A stretch of 64,000 bases of DNA from an uncultured Arcanobacterium sp. (GCA_945874735.1 CAMCHI010000005.1:17525-81524); one strand, 5' to 3'. Numbered from the stretch's first letter, positions 8,490-16,812 are shown. The notes: generated from the sequence alone by a model not told the origin. Translations and numbers: made by a program.

Positions 8490-11285
8490 CTACTTACGTT
8501 TCCGGCTCACGCGGTAAGCTGCCCAAATACCAGCTAGAGTAACTGCCCCACCGAATAATAACGGATCATTCACTCCGAAACCACCAGTATTAGGCAATAC
8601 CACGCCCTGCATATTTTTCACTTCTAATATCCAATTTTGCGGACTATTAGTAGCTACTCGCACGAAATTCCTAGTAGTTTGCGTAGGCACTACCACTTTC
8701 AACTCATAATTACTATCTCGAGCTATCTGGAACTTCCAAGGAGCAGGTAACAACTGCGCATTATTACCGGCAGTAATTTCTTCCAGCACATAGAAACCAG
8801 CCCGCAAACGAGTAGTAAACTCAGTACCGCCCGCCCGTGAGGTCAAAACAATATTTTCCGCCGTAGGATCAGGAGCTGTACCAGCATCATTTAATTTCTT
8901 AACCACAAACTTAGCACCAGCTAAAGCGCGGTTATTACCACCCAACTTCTTAATCACTAATTCACCGTCTGGATTACGTTCCACCACGGTATTAGTAACC
9001 TCTACTTCCAATATACTCGGCGCATCTGATGGTAGTAAGAAAAGATTAGTACCTGCTTTATTTCTTCCTACTGGATTAGCTCCAGTACGACCAATAGTGG
9101 CATCAATTCCATTAACTCTAAAAGAAGCAGTCATAGATTCAAATCCAGGCTTCAGTACTACCCCAGTTTCTTCAAATCTACAATCATAATCATCGGGGAT
9201 CTGCATTGTGCCCTCTTTTTCAGTTCCAGCCTGAACTTTCAAAGTTTCCCGAATAATTGGAGCACCCAAATCCGTACGATGTAAACAAGCATAAGTGATA
9301 TTAAATTCTTGTCTGTCTATAGAATTATCTACCTGCCCATTAGACACCAACTTTTTACTGATTTTTATTTTGCGTGTACCCGCATAGGCATTAGTTAAAT
9401 TTAATGTAGAAACAGTAGAGCCACTGCCAGTAGCACCCACTACTCGCACTAGACGCTCCTCACTGTTAATAGTGTTACCAAAAGGCCCTACGCTAATTCC
9501 GCTATTGTTAGTACCACCAGAAGCTCCTGTAGCAGCTTCTACGCTCCAACTTTGCTTCGGCGATAAATTACCGATACGAGAATCAACAATCTCTTCTCGC
9601 ACTCGACATTGTGTATTACGCTTTAAACCACTAATGGTAAAACTTTCTCCATTGCGCAAATTACGAACTGTCCAACGCACTGGATTTGGCCATACCCCAT
9701 TATTAGTGCACATATATTTAATAGCGAAAGTTTTATTAGCAGGCAGATTCATTCCAGCCGGTAATTCCACCGTCTTTTTTACCTTAAAAGAGAATGTAGG
9801 CTCTATATAGCGATTTACAGCGCGGAATTGCACAGTTTCAGAGCCGTCCACTTTAAATTGTTCGCCTGGTTTTAACTCTAAAGAAGAATTACCACTCAAG
9901 ATATAGAAACGTGACTCCACAAAATCTAAAGCATTAATAGTAGGTAGATTTTTCTCCACCACCCTACATGAAGATCCTGATGGAATTAATGATTCATAAG
10001 TAGTTTTCTCATTCATCATTAATTCTAGGTCAGTAACCGATACGTCGGAACGATAAGGATGAGTACAAATAATATCGAAAGTAAATATACTATTTCCTAC
10101 TAAATTGCTCACCACACCGGCATCTATCCAAGCATTATTACGGTTAATCTCCACCTTTTTCTCTATAGATAACGGCACATATTTCAAACCAGTTAATTCC
10201 AACATGGTCTGATAAGAATTATCTGCTGGAACCATTACATTAATCGCTAAAGTGTTCCAAATTTCCACTGGAATTTTATGGTTTGCTTTCATACGACGCA
10301 AACCTTCCGCTAAATTACCAGAGTCGGTAATGTAATTATGGAAATTACGAGCCTGCGGAGTAAGTTGCCAAGGCGAATTAACACCCGATAAGTAACGCCA
10401 CAAAATATACTGGCTAATTGCAAAATAATCACGCTTTGCTTTGGCTCGATCTATGCCACCCCAGAAACGATTTAGAAAACCGAAAGGATCTGAAGGGTGA
10501 GTAACATACATTACGTAACGAATATTGTCGTAAAACTGACGCTTATCCGAATTATGTAACGAAGGTGGCTGATTTCCTTGATCTTCCACGATAAAGTTCC
10601 AGAATTGTTCAGCAGTTACGTCTTTTTTATATACGTACTCTTGATTACCATCTGGACGTTTCTTAGTGGCATGACCACAATATACCCAGCTTTGATCATT
10701 ACCAAAATAACTAACCTTAAATTCAGGATTTAAGGCGTATAACGGATCTAAGTTTGGCACTTGATAAGGGCGCACAATAGTACCGTCTGCGGGACGAGTA
10801 GAATCTAGTCTTGTATCGCTGTTCAACGTTTCTTCAGGAGAAACAGCACGTACCTCATAATCACTACCAGTGCCATTAAGTTTTGTCAGACCACTGCCAA
10901 CATTACTTGCTGCTAATAACTCATTCAACAAAGAAGCGTTCCGTGGAGCAACTTTGTCCATTCCTGCCATATTAGCTGGCACTGTAACTTTTTCTAGTGC
11001 AGTATGTAGTGCAGTTTGATTTGTAGCATTTTCAGTAGCAATCGGGCCAGATACTTCTAATTGCCCTAAGCCACTGCCGTTTTCTACCGTAACTTCTTCT
11101 ACCGGCGCATTACCAGTATCACTCGTTTCAGTATTTACCACACTTCCTGCTGGAGATTTTTCTTCTGCTATCGCTTGTGGGTTAAAAGCTAATCCGAAAG
11201 TTAATAGCACAGACACTAACGCAAATCCGATACGCTTCCTTTTAGTGAAGGTATCTGAATAACTCATACCTTTCCGTATCATCAC
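8490..11285 (-). CDS. Pilus tip-type adhesin, thioester + DUF5979 + SpaA-like domains (LPNTG)
   Basis: A 931-residue surface protein. The signal peptide spans about residues 1-41. A thioester domain follows, with C203 in the VYCGH segment and Q292 in AISQYILW as likely bond partners. Two or three DUF5979-type domains come next (about 495-600 and 635-760), each with a Cys pair of the YMCTN / TQCRVRE kind. A B-type SpaA-like domain follows (about 770-885, GELVIKKLGG...GAKFVVKKL). The C-terminus is LPNTG, a hydrophobic helix and RVSRKRK. It is the last gene of the pilus operon, and its ATG overlaps the stop of the minor pilin gene by 4 bases, so translation is probably coupled. Size, domain order and position favour a tip adhesin that is joined to the shaft by the neighbouring class C sortase. 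The receptor is unknown. Confidence 0.88.
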   Translation of the reverse strand: MMIRKGMSYSDTFTKRKRIGFALVSVLLTFGLAFNPQAIAEEKSPAGSVVNTETSDTGNAPVEEVTVENGSGLGQLEVSGPIATENATNQTALHTALEKVTVPANMAGMDKVAPRNASLLNELLAASNVGSGLTKLNGTGSDYEVRAVSPEETLNSDTRLDSTRPADGTIVRPYQVPNLDPLYALNPEFKVSYFGNDQSWVYCGHATKKRPDGNQEYVYKKDVTAEQFWNFIVEDQGNQPPSLHNSDKRQFYDNIRYVMYVTHPSDPFGFLNRFWGGIDRAKAKRDYFAISQYILWRYLSGVNSPWQLTPQARNFHNYITDSGNLAEGLRRMKANHKIPVEIWNTLAINVMVPADNSYQTMLELTGLKYVPLSIEKKVEINRNNAWIDAGVVSNLVGNSIFTFDIICTHPYRSDVSVTDLELMMNEKTTYESLIPSGSSCRVVEKNLPTINALDFVESRFYILSGNSSLELKPGEQFKVDGSETVQFRAVNRYIEPTFSFKVKKTVELPAGMNLPANKTFAIKYMCTNNGVWPNPVRWTVRNLRNGESFTISGLKRNTQCRVREEIVDSRIGNLSPKQSWSVEAATGASGGTNNSGISVGPFGNTINSEERLVRVVGATGSGSTVSTLNLTNAYAGTRKIKISKKLVSNGQVDNSIDRQEFNITYACLHRTDLGAPIIRETLKVQAGTEKEGTMQIPDDYDCRFEETGVVLKPGFESMTASFRVNGIDATIGRTGANPVGRNKAGTNLFLLPSDAPSILEVEVTNTVVERNPDGELVIKKLGGNNRALAGAKFVVKKLNDAGTAPDPTAENIVLTSRAGGTEFTTRLRAGFYVLEEITAGNNAQLLPAPWKFQIARDSNYELKVVVPTQTTRNFVRVATNSPQNWILEVKNMQGVVLPNTGGFGVNDPLLFGGAVTLAGIWAAYRVSRKRK

Positions 11286-12052
11286 ACCATCTTCTTTCGT
11301 GTCTTAACCAACAACGCTATTCCTAAGAGGAATACCCCAAAACCTAATCCTGTAATTCCTAATAACGCAGCTCCGGTGTATGCCATACTGGGTGGAACTT
11401 TTGGAGTAACAGGAGGAGTGGGTGGTACTGGAGGAGTAGGTGGGGTGGGTGGAGTTATTTCAGGAGTTAGTGGCGGGACTCGTTTTGCTACCACTTCCGG
11501 ATTGCAATTCCACCAAGACTCACCCGTACTCGGATTTACTCCAATAGGCAAAGTTATTAAGAACGGAGCTACCTCGTCATTACGATAACCTGCCACCACA
11601 GGGGCTTGCGACTCTACTAAATAGACTCCTTGACTTAAGCCAGTAAACTGCACTTGTGCATTACTATCACTCACTTGAGTGGCTACCAATGTTACAGAGT
11701 GTGCAGTGATATTTTCTACAGTTAAATCACTTAAAGCGTCCCAAGATTGTTTGCTATCTAAAGTTACATCGGTAATTTTAGATAACTTAAATATGTATCC
11801 CGCACCGTTTCCGGCTGGCAGATTTTGCGAATCTGCCAAATCGCTAGCCGTACTTGATGCTCCTACTTTAATAGTAAGAGAAGCATTTATACAGGTAGGA
11901 GCATAATCAGTAATCTCAGCAGTATCCCCCACCACCGTGATGGCTTGTGCCAAAGTAGAAACAGAAACAAAAAGAAAAAGTCCGCAAAATACGCCAATAG
12001 TAATACGTAATGTCTGGCGTATTTTGTTTTTATTACGCACAGTTTTATTCAT
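11282..12052 (-). CDS. Minor/base pilin, SpaA-like (MAYTG sorting signal)
   Basis: A 256-residue secreted protein with a signal peptide (about 1-37) and an N-terminal pilin-like domain (AGYIFKLSKI..., GLSQGVYLVE). It has one Cys pair candidate. A proline-rich stalk of PPTPP-type units (about 195-220) leads to the C-terminal MAYTG, a hydrophobic helix and KTRKKMV. The proline-rich spacer before the anchor is common in base pilins, which are attached to peptidoglycan and end polymerisation. MAYTG differs from the LPxTG consensus, so which sortase uses it is uncertain. Its start overlaps the sortase stop by 8 bases and its stop overlaps the tip gene start by 4 bases. It is therefore the third gene of a tight operon. 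Confidence 0.8.
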   Translation of the reverse strand: MNKTVRNKNKIRQTLRITIGVFCGLFLFVSVSTLAQAITVVGDTAEITDYAPTCINASLTIKVGASSTASDLADSQNLPAGNGAGYIFKLSKITDVTLDSKQSWDALSDLTVENITAHSVTLVATQVSDSNAQVQFTGLSQGVYLVESQAPVVAGYRNDEVAPFLITLPIGVNPSTGESWWNCNPEVVAKRVPPLTPEITPPTPPTPPVPPTPPVTPKVPPSMAYTGAALLGITGLGFGVFLLGIALLVKTRKKMV

Positions 12053-12974
12053 TACTTATTACCTCGTCGTTCTGCTCTTTTGTCTGTTTCATCTTTCGCC
12101 ACATCGTTCTAATCCACCACGTCATGCCAAGTAATACCACTAAAACAAATACCGGAATTGCCCACATCCACCACGGAATTGGCATGTATGTTTCAGCTAA
12201 GACTTCTTTAACTTCTTTTTTATCTACTGGCACTCGTTGCGCTTGCACTAATAAACGGTGAGTATTCACCCCATAAGGAGTGCAAGTAATCAACGTAAGT
12301 AAGTCTTTATTTCCTACCGGCAGTAGTTCTTCAGTTTTTTCAGGAAGTACTACTTTAGTTTGGAATACTTCATATTTTAGATTTTTTCCTGCAGTCGAGA
12401 TATAGATAGTATCTCCAACTTTTAAATCCGTAAGGTTATCAAATAAAGTAGCGTGCGTTAATCCGGTATGCCCAGTAACTACCGCGTGCGTGCCTACGCC
12501 TCCTACCGGAAGGTGAGTGCCAAATAAATGACCTACTCCGCGCGCCAGAGTTTCATCAGACGTGCCATGATATACCGGCAAATCCACTTTGATTTTAGGA
12601 ATCACAATGCGAGCCATTGCAGAACCAAAATCTAGTACTTGTAAATACTCTTGGTATGCTACTTCATCTATATCAGTAGCGCCGTTTTTACTCCAAGGAT
12701 CTGCAAATAATCCAGTACTGCTAGCTAATTTAGCGTTATACATCTTAGCTTTTTTGCGTACTTCTGCTAGCTGATCCACCGGCGTTACTTCTTGTTGTTG
12801 TGCAAAATAAGCTGCTGCTTGGCTCTGATTGTAATTGGTAAGATGCGTAGCCAGCACCGGATACATCATTACCGTTATTCCAAACAACACCACTACCATT
12901 GGCATCAGCAGGGAAGCTAAACTTTTCGGTTTAGCTCCCTGCTTAGATACCTTATTTTTTTGCACGGTTTTCAT
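12045..12974 (-). CDS. srtC: Class C (pilin-polymerising) sortase
   Basis: A 309-residue membrane enzyme. A hydrophobic segment at about 22-43 is followed by the sortase fold. The lid motif DPW (92-94) covers the active site in class C enzymes. The catalytic residues are H169 (VTGHTG), C231 (TLITCTPYG) and R240 (NTHRLLV). A second transmembrane helix at about 270-292 (PWWMWAIPVF...) and a basic tail complete the class C layout. It joins pilin subunits by linking the Thr of the sorting signal to the pilin-motif Lys. It lies between the major pilin and the minor pilin, 26 bases after the former. The class assignment is firm; it probably polymerises the LPLTG pilin next door. Confidence 0.94.
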   Translation of the reverse strand: MKTVQKNKVSKQGAKPKSLASLLMPMVVVLFGITVMMYPVLATHLTNYNQSQAAAYFAQQQEVTPVDQLAEVRKKAKMYNAKLASSTGLFADPWSKNGATDIDEVAYQEYLQVLDFGSAMARIVIPKIKVDLPVYHGTSDETLARGVGHLFGTHLPVGGVGTHAVVTGHTGLTHATLFDNLTDLKVGDTIYISTAGKNLKYEVFQTKVVLPEKTEELLPVGNKDLLTLITCTPYGVNTHRLLVQAQRVPVDKKEVKEVLAETYMPIPWWMWAIPVFVLVVLLGMTWWIRTMWRKMKQTKEQNDEVISNE

Positions 12975-13000
12975 TTACCTCATGTACGGATTTGTAAGGT

Positions 13001-14653
13001 TTAGGCTTCGCGCGAGTTGCGACGAGCCATTACTACACCACCAGCAACAATTGCGCCACCAATTACGATGATTAACGCAATACCCATACCACCAGTTAGT
13101 GGAAGCTCTGGTACAGAGTTACGAGTATTGTTTACGGTAGCTGCAACTGCATAAGATGCATTCTGTGCAACATTTGCATCGTAATTTAGCGCGTCCTGCT
13201 TAGTAATGGTTACCGTGGTAACTGCATTCATACCGGTAGGCAGTACGTAACCAGCTGGAGCTACTGTTTCTTTAAAGCAGTACACATATGCATTATCTGC
13301 GTGTGCTACATTGTCGCTAAAGTCGCCAGCGTGTAGACCTTCAATAAAAATTTCACCTTTAGCATCGGTGGTGAAGGTGTTGGTAAGAGCACCAGTAGTG
13401 CTAGTTCCGTTATTAGAAAGCTGGTATGCAGTTACTTTGTTATCTTCTGTAAGATCGCCTAACTCACAAGTATTATTGTCGCCCGAGTAGTAAACCTCAA
13501 ACTGAGCGTCCTTTAGTACCTTCTCAGTGCCAGCTTCTTTCTTTACTAGCTTCACGTTAGCAAAGTAAGACTCTACTTCATTAGTACGAAGCGGTGGTGG
13601 AGGTGGAGGAGTATTTTCACCCGTTGGGGTAGAGCTAGAAACCATATTTGGATTGTTGTAGAACAAGTCTGCTACGTTAGCTACCTTACCGGCCTTCTTT
13701 ACCGTGGCTGGAATAGTGGTGATTACGCGAGCATTGGTATGTGCGCGCAATATCGTTAGACCTTGCTCAGTAAAAGTAACTGTAACTAATAAGTCATCGG
13801 TCTTGCTGCTTACATTGTAGTGCGTGCCCTTGGTAAGAGTTTCACTGTTGTCACTTAGACGTACTGCAATGTTGTTCCATTGTTGTTCGGTAAGTTCTAA
13901 CTTATTTTGGTCTAAATCATCTCGCACAATGTAACTGCTGAGTGTGTTAGGAGCAGCAATGGTAGGAATATCAGTAGTTACCTGATAGGTGATTTCCTGT
14001 GCGCGATTCTTCTTAGCGTCTACAATGCTCTTTTGTACTTGTAGTTCGTTATTCTTTGGATAAACGTGTACCGTGTACTGCCAAGTATTACGAGTATCTG
14101 GATCTGTAAATGGCACAAATACAATAAAATCGTTGTGAGCCACAACGATATTCTTTGGTTGTCCATTAACGGTTGCACCGGCAGTACTGGTTTCCTTTAC
14201 TAAGTACACACCTACTGCAAGGTTGCTAAAAGTAGCTTCACCCTGTGCATTGGTAGTTTGCGTGGTAGCAGAACCAGTTAATTTAGCGGTTACTCCAGCA
14301 GCAGTAGCGGACTGCGTTTTTAGAGCAGTAGCTTTAGCTAGTGCATCTTCCCAGTCGCTCTGTGAACGCAAGTCGTAATTTAGCTTTTGTACACTAAATT
14401 GTACATTTGCTACTGGATCGCCACCCGGGTTGGCATTTACTGCACCGTTAGCGGCAGTAGTACCAGCATTAGCGGTAAGGCGCTTATGTACAACGATGCT
14501 ACCTTTGCGTTCAAAATCAATATTGTTAAGTTCTACAGTTTGGTTAGTGGTAGTTGCGGTTGCAGAATCCAAAGATACTATAGATGCACCTAAAGCTACT
14601 GCTGCAACAGCTAATGCCGAAGCTAGTTTCTTGGAAAAACTTGTAACAGCCAC
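13001..14653 (-). CDS. Major pilin of sortase-dependent pilus (LPLTG)
   Basis: A 550-residue shaft pilin of the SpaA/FimA type. It has a signal peptide (about 1-34), an N-terminal domain, a pilin motif WQYTVHVYPKN with the crosslinking K200, B-type domains, and an E-box in KETVAPAGY that supports an isopeptide bond. Two cysteines in the last domain (NNTCELG and YVYCFKE) probably form a disulfide. The C-terminus is LPLTG (517-521), a hydrophobic helix and RRNSREA. Sortase C would link K200 of one subunit to the Thr of the next. It is the first gene of the four-gene pilus operon. A candidate promoter with a G8 spacer lies about 280 bases upstream, which suggests phase-variable expression. Confidence 0.94.
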   Translation of the reverse strand: MAVTSFSKKLASALAVAAVALGASIVSLDSATATTTNQTVELNNIDFERKGSIVVHKRLTANAGTTAANGAVNANPGGDPVANVQFSVQKLNYDLRSQSDWEDALAKATALKTQSATAAGVTAKLTGSATTQTTNAQGEATFSNLAVGVYLVKETSTAGATVNGQPKNIVVAHNDFIVFVPFTDPDTRNTWQYTVHVYPKNNELQVQKSIVDAKKNRAQEITYQVTTDIPTIAAPNTLSSYIVRDDLDQNKLELTEQQWNNIAVRLSDNSETLTKGTHYNVSSKTDDLLVTVTFTEQGLTILRAHTNARVITTIPATVKKAGKVANVADLFYNNPNMVSSSTPTGENTPPPPPPLRTNEVESYFANVKLVKKEAGTEKVLKDAQFEVYYSGDNNTCELGDLTEDNKVTAYQLSNNGTSTTGALTNTFTTDAKGEIFIEGLHAGDFSDNVAHADNAYVYCFKETVAPAGYVLPTGMNAVTTVTITKQDALNYDANVAQNASYAVAATVNNTRNSVPELPLTGGMGIALIIVIGGAIVAGGVVMARRNSREA

Positions 14654-15384
14654 CTGTTCACCTTTCTTAAATCAGAACACCTACTGCTTATCAAGAAATC
14701 ACAAAAAATTAACTGGTAGTTAAACCTGATGATTTACTTAATCGCGCAGATAAGTGAGGTAATTTCAACCGAGCACATTAAACTTTGCTCACAATACAGC
14801 GAAAACATGTTCACTAATTCGCCACCGGCGACCTATAAAACTCTTGTGAAAAAATACAAGAACAAATAAGTCGAAAACGACTAAAATATCGATTGCTTCC
14901 AGTAAAACAAACCTTAATGTATGTGCCTATACTACCCCCCCCATCGATTTTTGTACAGCATTTAGTTGTGTTTTAGCCGATAATGCAATATTTAATCACT
15001 CAAAATTACACATAATTTAACAAACTTGATTTTAAGTAATGTTATTTTTTTACTGGTTAAAGCATGGTGTATAAAATTAGCTATTTTATTTTTTCATAGT
15101 GAAAAATTGTTAATAAATGCGCGGGTTGCAAAAAATTAGAAAAATTTTCAGTAAATTTGCAAAATTTTTCATAATACTTGTAAAGTTACGACCTGCATAT
15201 TTAGGACGTTAAACCCACTTTAACAACAAATAAACTCATCCTTGCGTCTTGTTCTTAACGAAAACTTGCAAAAAAATTTCACAAACATCTTACTAAACTG
15301 CAAGTATAAAGATAAGAAAATAGGTAGCACCCACTCGTGTTTTCAATGATGAAGAAACCTTTCTCCCGTTCGGGTAATAAAAAT
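14654..15384. other. Long AT-rich regulatory gap upstream of the pilin gene
   Basis: About 730 bases without a credible gene, very A+T rich. It holds the candidate pilin promoter at 14929-14957. I see no RNA gene and no further strong hairpin before the terminator at 15385. Confidence 0.7.
14929..14957 (-). promoter_or_regulatory. Candidate pilin promoter with G8 tract in the spacer
   Basis: Read on the minus strand: TGTACA as a -35-like hexamer (14952-14957), a 17-base spacer made of nine mixed bases and eight consecutive G (14935-14942), and TAGTAT as a -10-like hexamer (14929-14934). Each hexamer matches the sigma-70-type consensus at four of six positions. Spacing is exactly 17 with G8, so gain or loss of a G by slippage would detune it. 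Transcription would give a leader of roughly 270 bases before the major pilin ATG. The promoter is inferred; the G tract itself is seen directly. Confidence 0.5.
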
Positions 15385-15407
15385 CCCATCCCTGTAACAG
15401 GGATGGG
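15385..15407 (-). terminator. Rho-independent terminator
   Basis: CCCATCCCTG and CAGGGATGGG form a perfect 10-bp stem with a 3-base loop. On the minus strand it is followed by ATTTTTATTA. It ends transcription of the small gene at 15431-15733. Confidence 0.85.
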
Positions 15408-15430
15408 AAAATCAAAAAAATAAACTAAAA

Positions 15431-15733
15431 CTACTTTTTAATACTAGCTCTACTACCAGGCTTCCAACCCGTGTCAGTCATACGACTCAACCGGATTTGA
15501 TCTTCAGTAGGTTCAAGTATAGAAATGTGTAATTGTATAACTTCACCGGTATGTTTATCTACTGCAAATTTTCTACAGCCTTTAATAAAATTGGCAGGCC
15601 TAGGGAAAATCGGAAAATACCAGCCATCATCTTCCAGTACTTTATCGCAAGTTAAAGGTTTGTATGGAGGGTATCTCATAATGCTTTCATATGCTGCACG
15701 TACTAGATTTACTGCTTCATCAACTGAAATCAC
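15431..15733 (-). CDS. Small hypothetical protein, possibly immunity-like (YrhB/Imm35 type)
   Basis: A 100-residue cytosolic protein. The GTG start at 15733 is supported by an AAGGAG site six bases upstream. The protein opens with a helix SVDEAVNLVRAAYESIM and has a central FPRPANFIKGCRKFAVDKHTGEV beta-hairpin region. This vaguely resembles small YrhB/Imm35-type proteins that act as immunity factors for polymorphic toxins; the similarity is from memory and weak. Its start overlaps the preceding broken gene by 14 bases, and a strong terminator follows. No toxin gene is next to it, so if it is an immunity protein it is an orphan. It belongs to the decayed island beside tRNA-Ser. Confidence 0.55.
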   Translation of the reverse strand: MISVDEAVNLVRAAYESIMRYPPYKPLTCDKVLEDDGWYFPIFPRPANFIKGCRKFAVDKHTGEVIQLHISILEPTEDQIRLSRMTDTGWKPGSRASIKK

Positions 15734-15992
15734 TCTTTTCTCCTTCCAAAATTAGCAACAATTGCCCTACTGGTTCAGCATAAGTCAATTCAAAAGCTCT
15801 CATAGATTCAATATCTATTGCTCCTTTTGCAAAGTATTCAGATATATCTACAATCCCTTTTTCTTGATTACCATAATAGATAATTTGCTTATTTTGCACT
15901 ATCCAAAACAATTCATGTCCTTGAAAACCAGCATTATGCGTAGCTGTTAAATAATCTTCTGCTTTCTTTAGCCTGTTAAAGTGCAGTGCCCT
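15720..15992 (-). pseudogene. 5'-truncated small gene, function unknown
   Basis: The frame is open from 15992, just after a TGA, to the stop at 15720, which gives up to 91 residues (LHFNRLKKAEDYL... to ...EGEKSDFS). It has no ATG; only TTG or CTG codons could start it, and the one at 15911 would drop the well-formed first third. The protein looks like the C-terminal part of a small cytosolic protein of unknown family. Its upstream end runs into the integrase remnant sequence, and its first part (15854-15992) is repeated at 16813-16951. I therefore read it as a gene that lost its start at a recombination junction. It is translationally overlapped with the 15431-15733 gene. Confidence 0.5.
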
Positions 15993-16060
15993 TCAGCTTT
16001 CCAAATACCGCGCAGTATATATGAATATATTTGAGTTAGAAGATTTTCGGCTTGTTTTTT
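15854..16060. repeat. 207-bp direct repeat, copy 1
   Basis: This segment is repeated at 16813-17019 with a constant offset of 959 bases. The only difference I find is T at 15902 against C at 16861. The repeat covers the start of the broken small gene and the end of the integrase remnant, so it already contains their junction. The two copies bracket the toxin-antitoxin pair. Confidence 0.95.
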
Positions 16061-16078
16061 CAAGACGGTCGAAAATCT
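16041..16078. repeat. Stem-loop across the repeat/toxin-cassette junction
   Basis: AGATTTTCG (16041-16049) pairs with CGAAAATCT (16070-16078), and inside it CTTG-T6-CAAG forms a small second stem. The right arm lies outside repeat copy 1, so the structure exists only at this junction and not at copy 2. It could end toxin transcription or mark a recombination site. Confidence 0.5.
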
Positions 16079-16114
16079 CCACCAGCAAGTCCGCCCTTGA
16101 TTACGTTCTCACTC

Positions 16115-16378
16115 TTAATAAATTCGATTTCTATGACCGACATCAATGAGTACTAAAACTAATTCATTATCTTGAATTTCTGCTAAAATGCGATAACCTC
16201 CTACTCTGTATCTCCATTGTCCACTTCTATTAGCTGTAAGCCCTTTTCCGTGTAAGCGAGGATCTTCGCACTCCATAAGATTTTTCTCAATCCAAGCCTT
16301 AATTATCTTTTGTGTTTGTTTATCCAGTTTCTTAAATGATTTATCAAACTTATCGGTCGTAACAATCTGATAAATCAT
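16115..16378 (-). CDS. RelE/ParE-superfamily toxin of a type II toxin-antitoxin system
   Basis: An 87-residue basic protein with the RelE/StbE fold pattern: FDKSFKKLDKQTQKIIKAWIEK (two helices), then the beta-sheet core GQWRYRVGGYRILAEIQDNELVLVLIDVGHRNRIY. The Arg-rich WRYRVGGYRI strand and the terminal HRNRIY are typical of RelE-type mRNA interferases, which cut mRNA on the ribosome. The ATG at 16378 overlaps the antitoxin stop (16375) by 4 bases, so the two are coupled. The pair sits between two 207-bp direct repeats. It could be an mRNA interferase or a ParE-like gyrase poison; the RelE branch looks closer. Confidence 0.88.
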   Translation of the reverse strand: MIYQIVTTDKFDKSFKKLDKQTQKIIKAWIEKNLMECEDPRLHGKGLTANRSGQWRYRVGGYRILAEIQDNELVLVLIDVGHRNRIY

Positions 16379-16599
16379 AAGTCAAGCTCTTTCCAAAGCT
16401 CGCCAATTGGTCTTGTTTTTAATCTTCCCGCTTGCTTTTCTGCTTCATACTCTTCAAACACTTTCAAATCGTATTCGTCCTCAATTCTTTCAAGCATTGT
16501 AATTCTAATAATTTCGGACAAAGTACTATTGTTATGTTTCGCGTATGCTTTAAAAATATTTAGTTCTTCTTCTGGAACTCTCAAACTGATTGTAGACAT
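16375..16599 (-). CDS. RelB/RHH-type antitoxin (DUF6290-like)
   Basis: A 74-residue protein if translated from the ATG at 16599, giving MSTISLRVPEEELNIFK. A GGGG-containing ribosome-binding site lies upstream of that ATG. A longer frame from 16647 would run through the 24-bp operator palindrome and is therefore unlikely. The N-terminal half is a ribbon-helix-helix DNA-binding domain (strand TISLRVP, then two helices ending SEIIRITMLERIED). The acidic C-terminal half (EYEAEKQAGRLKTRPIGELWKELDL) would wrap the toxin. It neutralises the toxin and probably represses the operon through the palindrome at 16618-16641. Confidence 0.88.
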   Translation of the reverse strand: MSTISLRVPEEELNIFKAYAKHNNSTLSEIIRITMLERIEDEYDLKVFEEYEAEKQAGRLKTRPIGELWKELDL

Positions 16600-16617
16600 A
16601 TTCATTCCCCTTTTATA

Positions 16618-16641
16618 TTTGTAATACAATTGTATTACAAA
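16618..16641. promoter_or_regulatory. 24-bp perfect palindrome, toxin-antitoxin operator
   Basis: The core TTGTAATACAA and its reverse complement TTGTATTACAA are joined into a perfect 24-bp dyad centred at 16629.5. It lies 19 bases upstream of the chosen antitoxin start. This is the expected place for an autoregulatory operator of a ribbon-helix-helix antitoxin. Confidence 0.8.
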
Positions 16642-16691
16642 CGCCATAAAAAGTCAGTCCTGAAATGACGAAGCCGATGTACTTTAAAAAT

Positions 16692-16772
16692 ATTGACAGT
16701 CAAGGGAGAAAAGCGGTAAGCGGACTGAGCGAAGCGAGGGAACATTAAGGATGCGTACCCTTGACAGTCAAT
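16692..16772. repeat. Inverted repeat upstream of the toxin-antitoxin pair
   Basis: ATTGACAGTCAAGGG (16692-16706) and CCCTTGACAGTCAAT (16758-16772) pair with one central mismatch across a 51-base spacer. Each arm contains its own odd dyad, TTGAC-A-GTCAA. The spacer has a short GAGCGAAGCGAG repeat-like stretch. It could be the remnant of an element end or a recombinase site. Confidence 0.5.
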
Positions 16773-16812
16773 CAGACGAAACGGAACTCCTGCCCTTAAT
16801 ATTACCCAAAAG

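Noticed and set aside
16375..16647. Antitoxin start at 16647
   Set aside because: The longer frame runs through the 24-bp operator and lacks a ribosome-binding site; 16599 has one.
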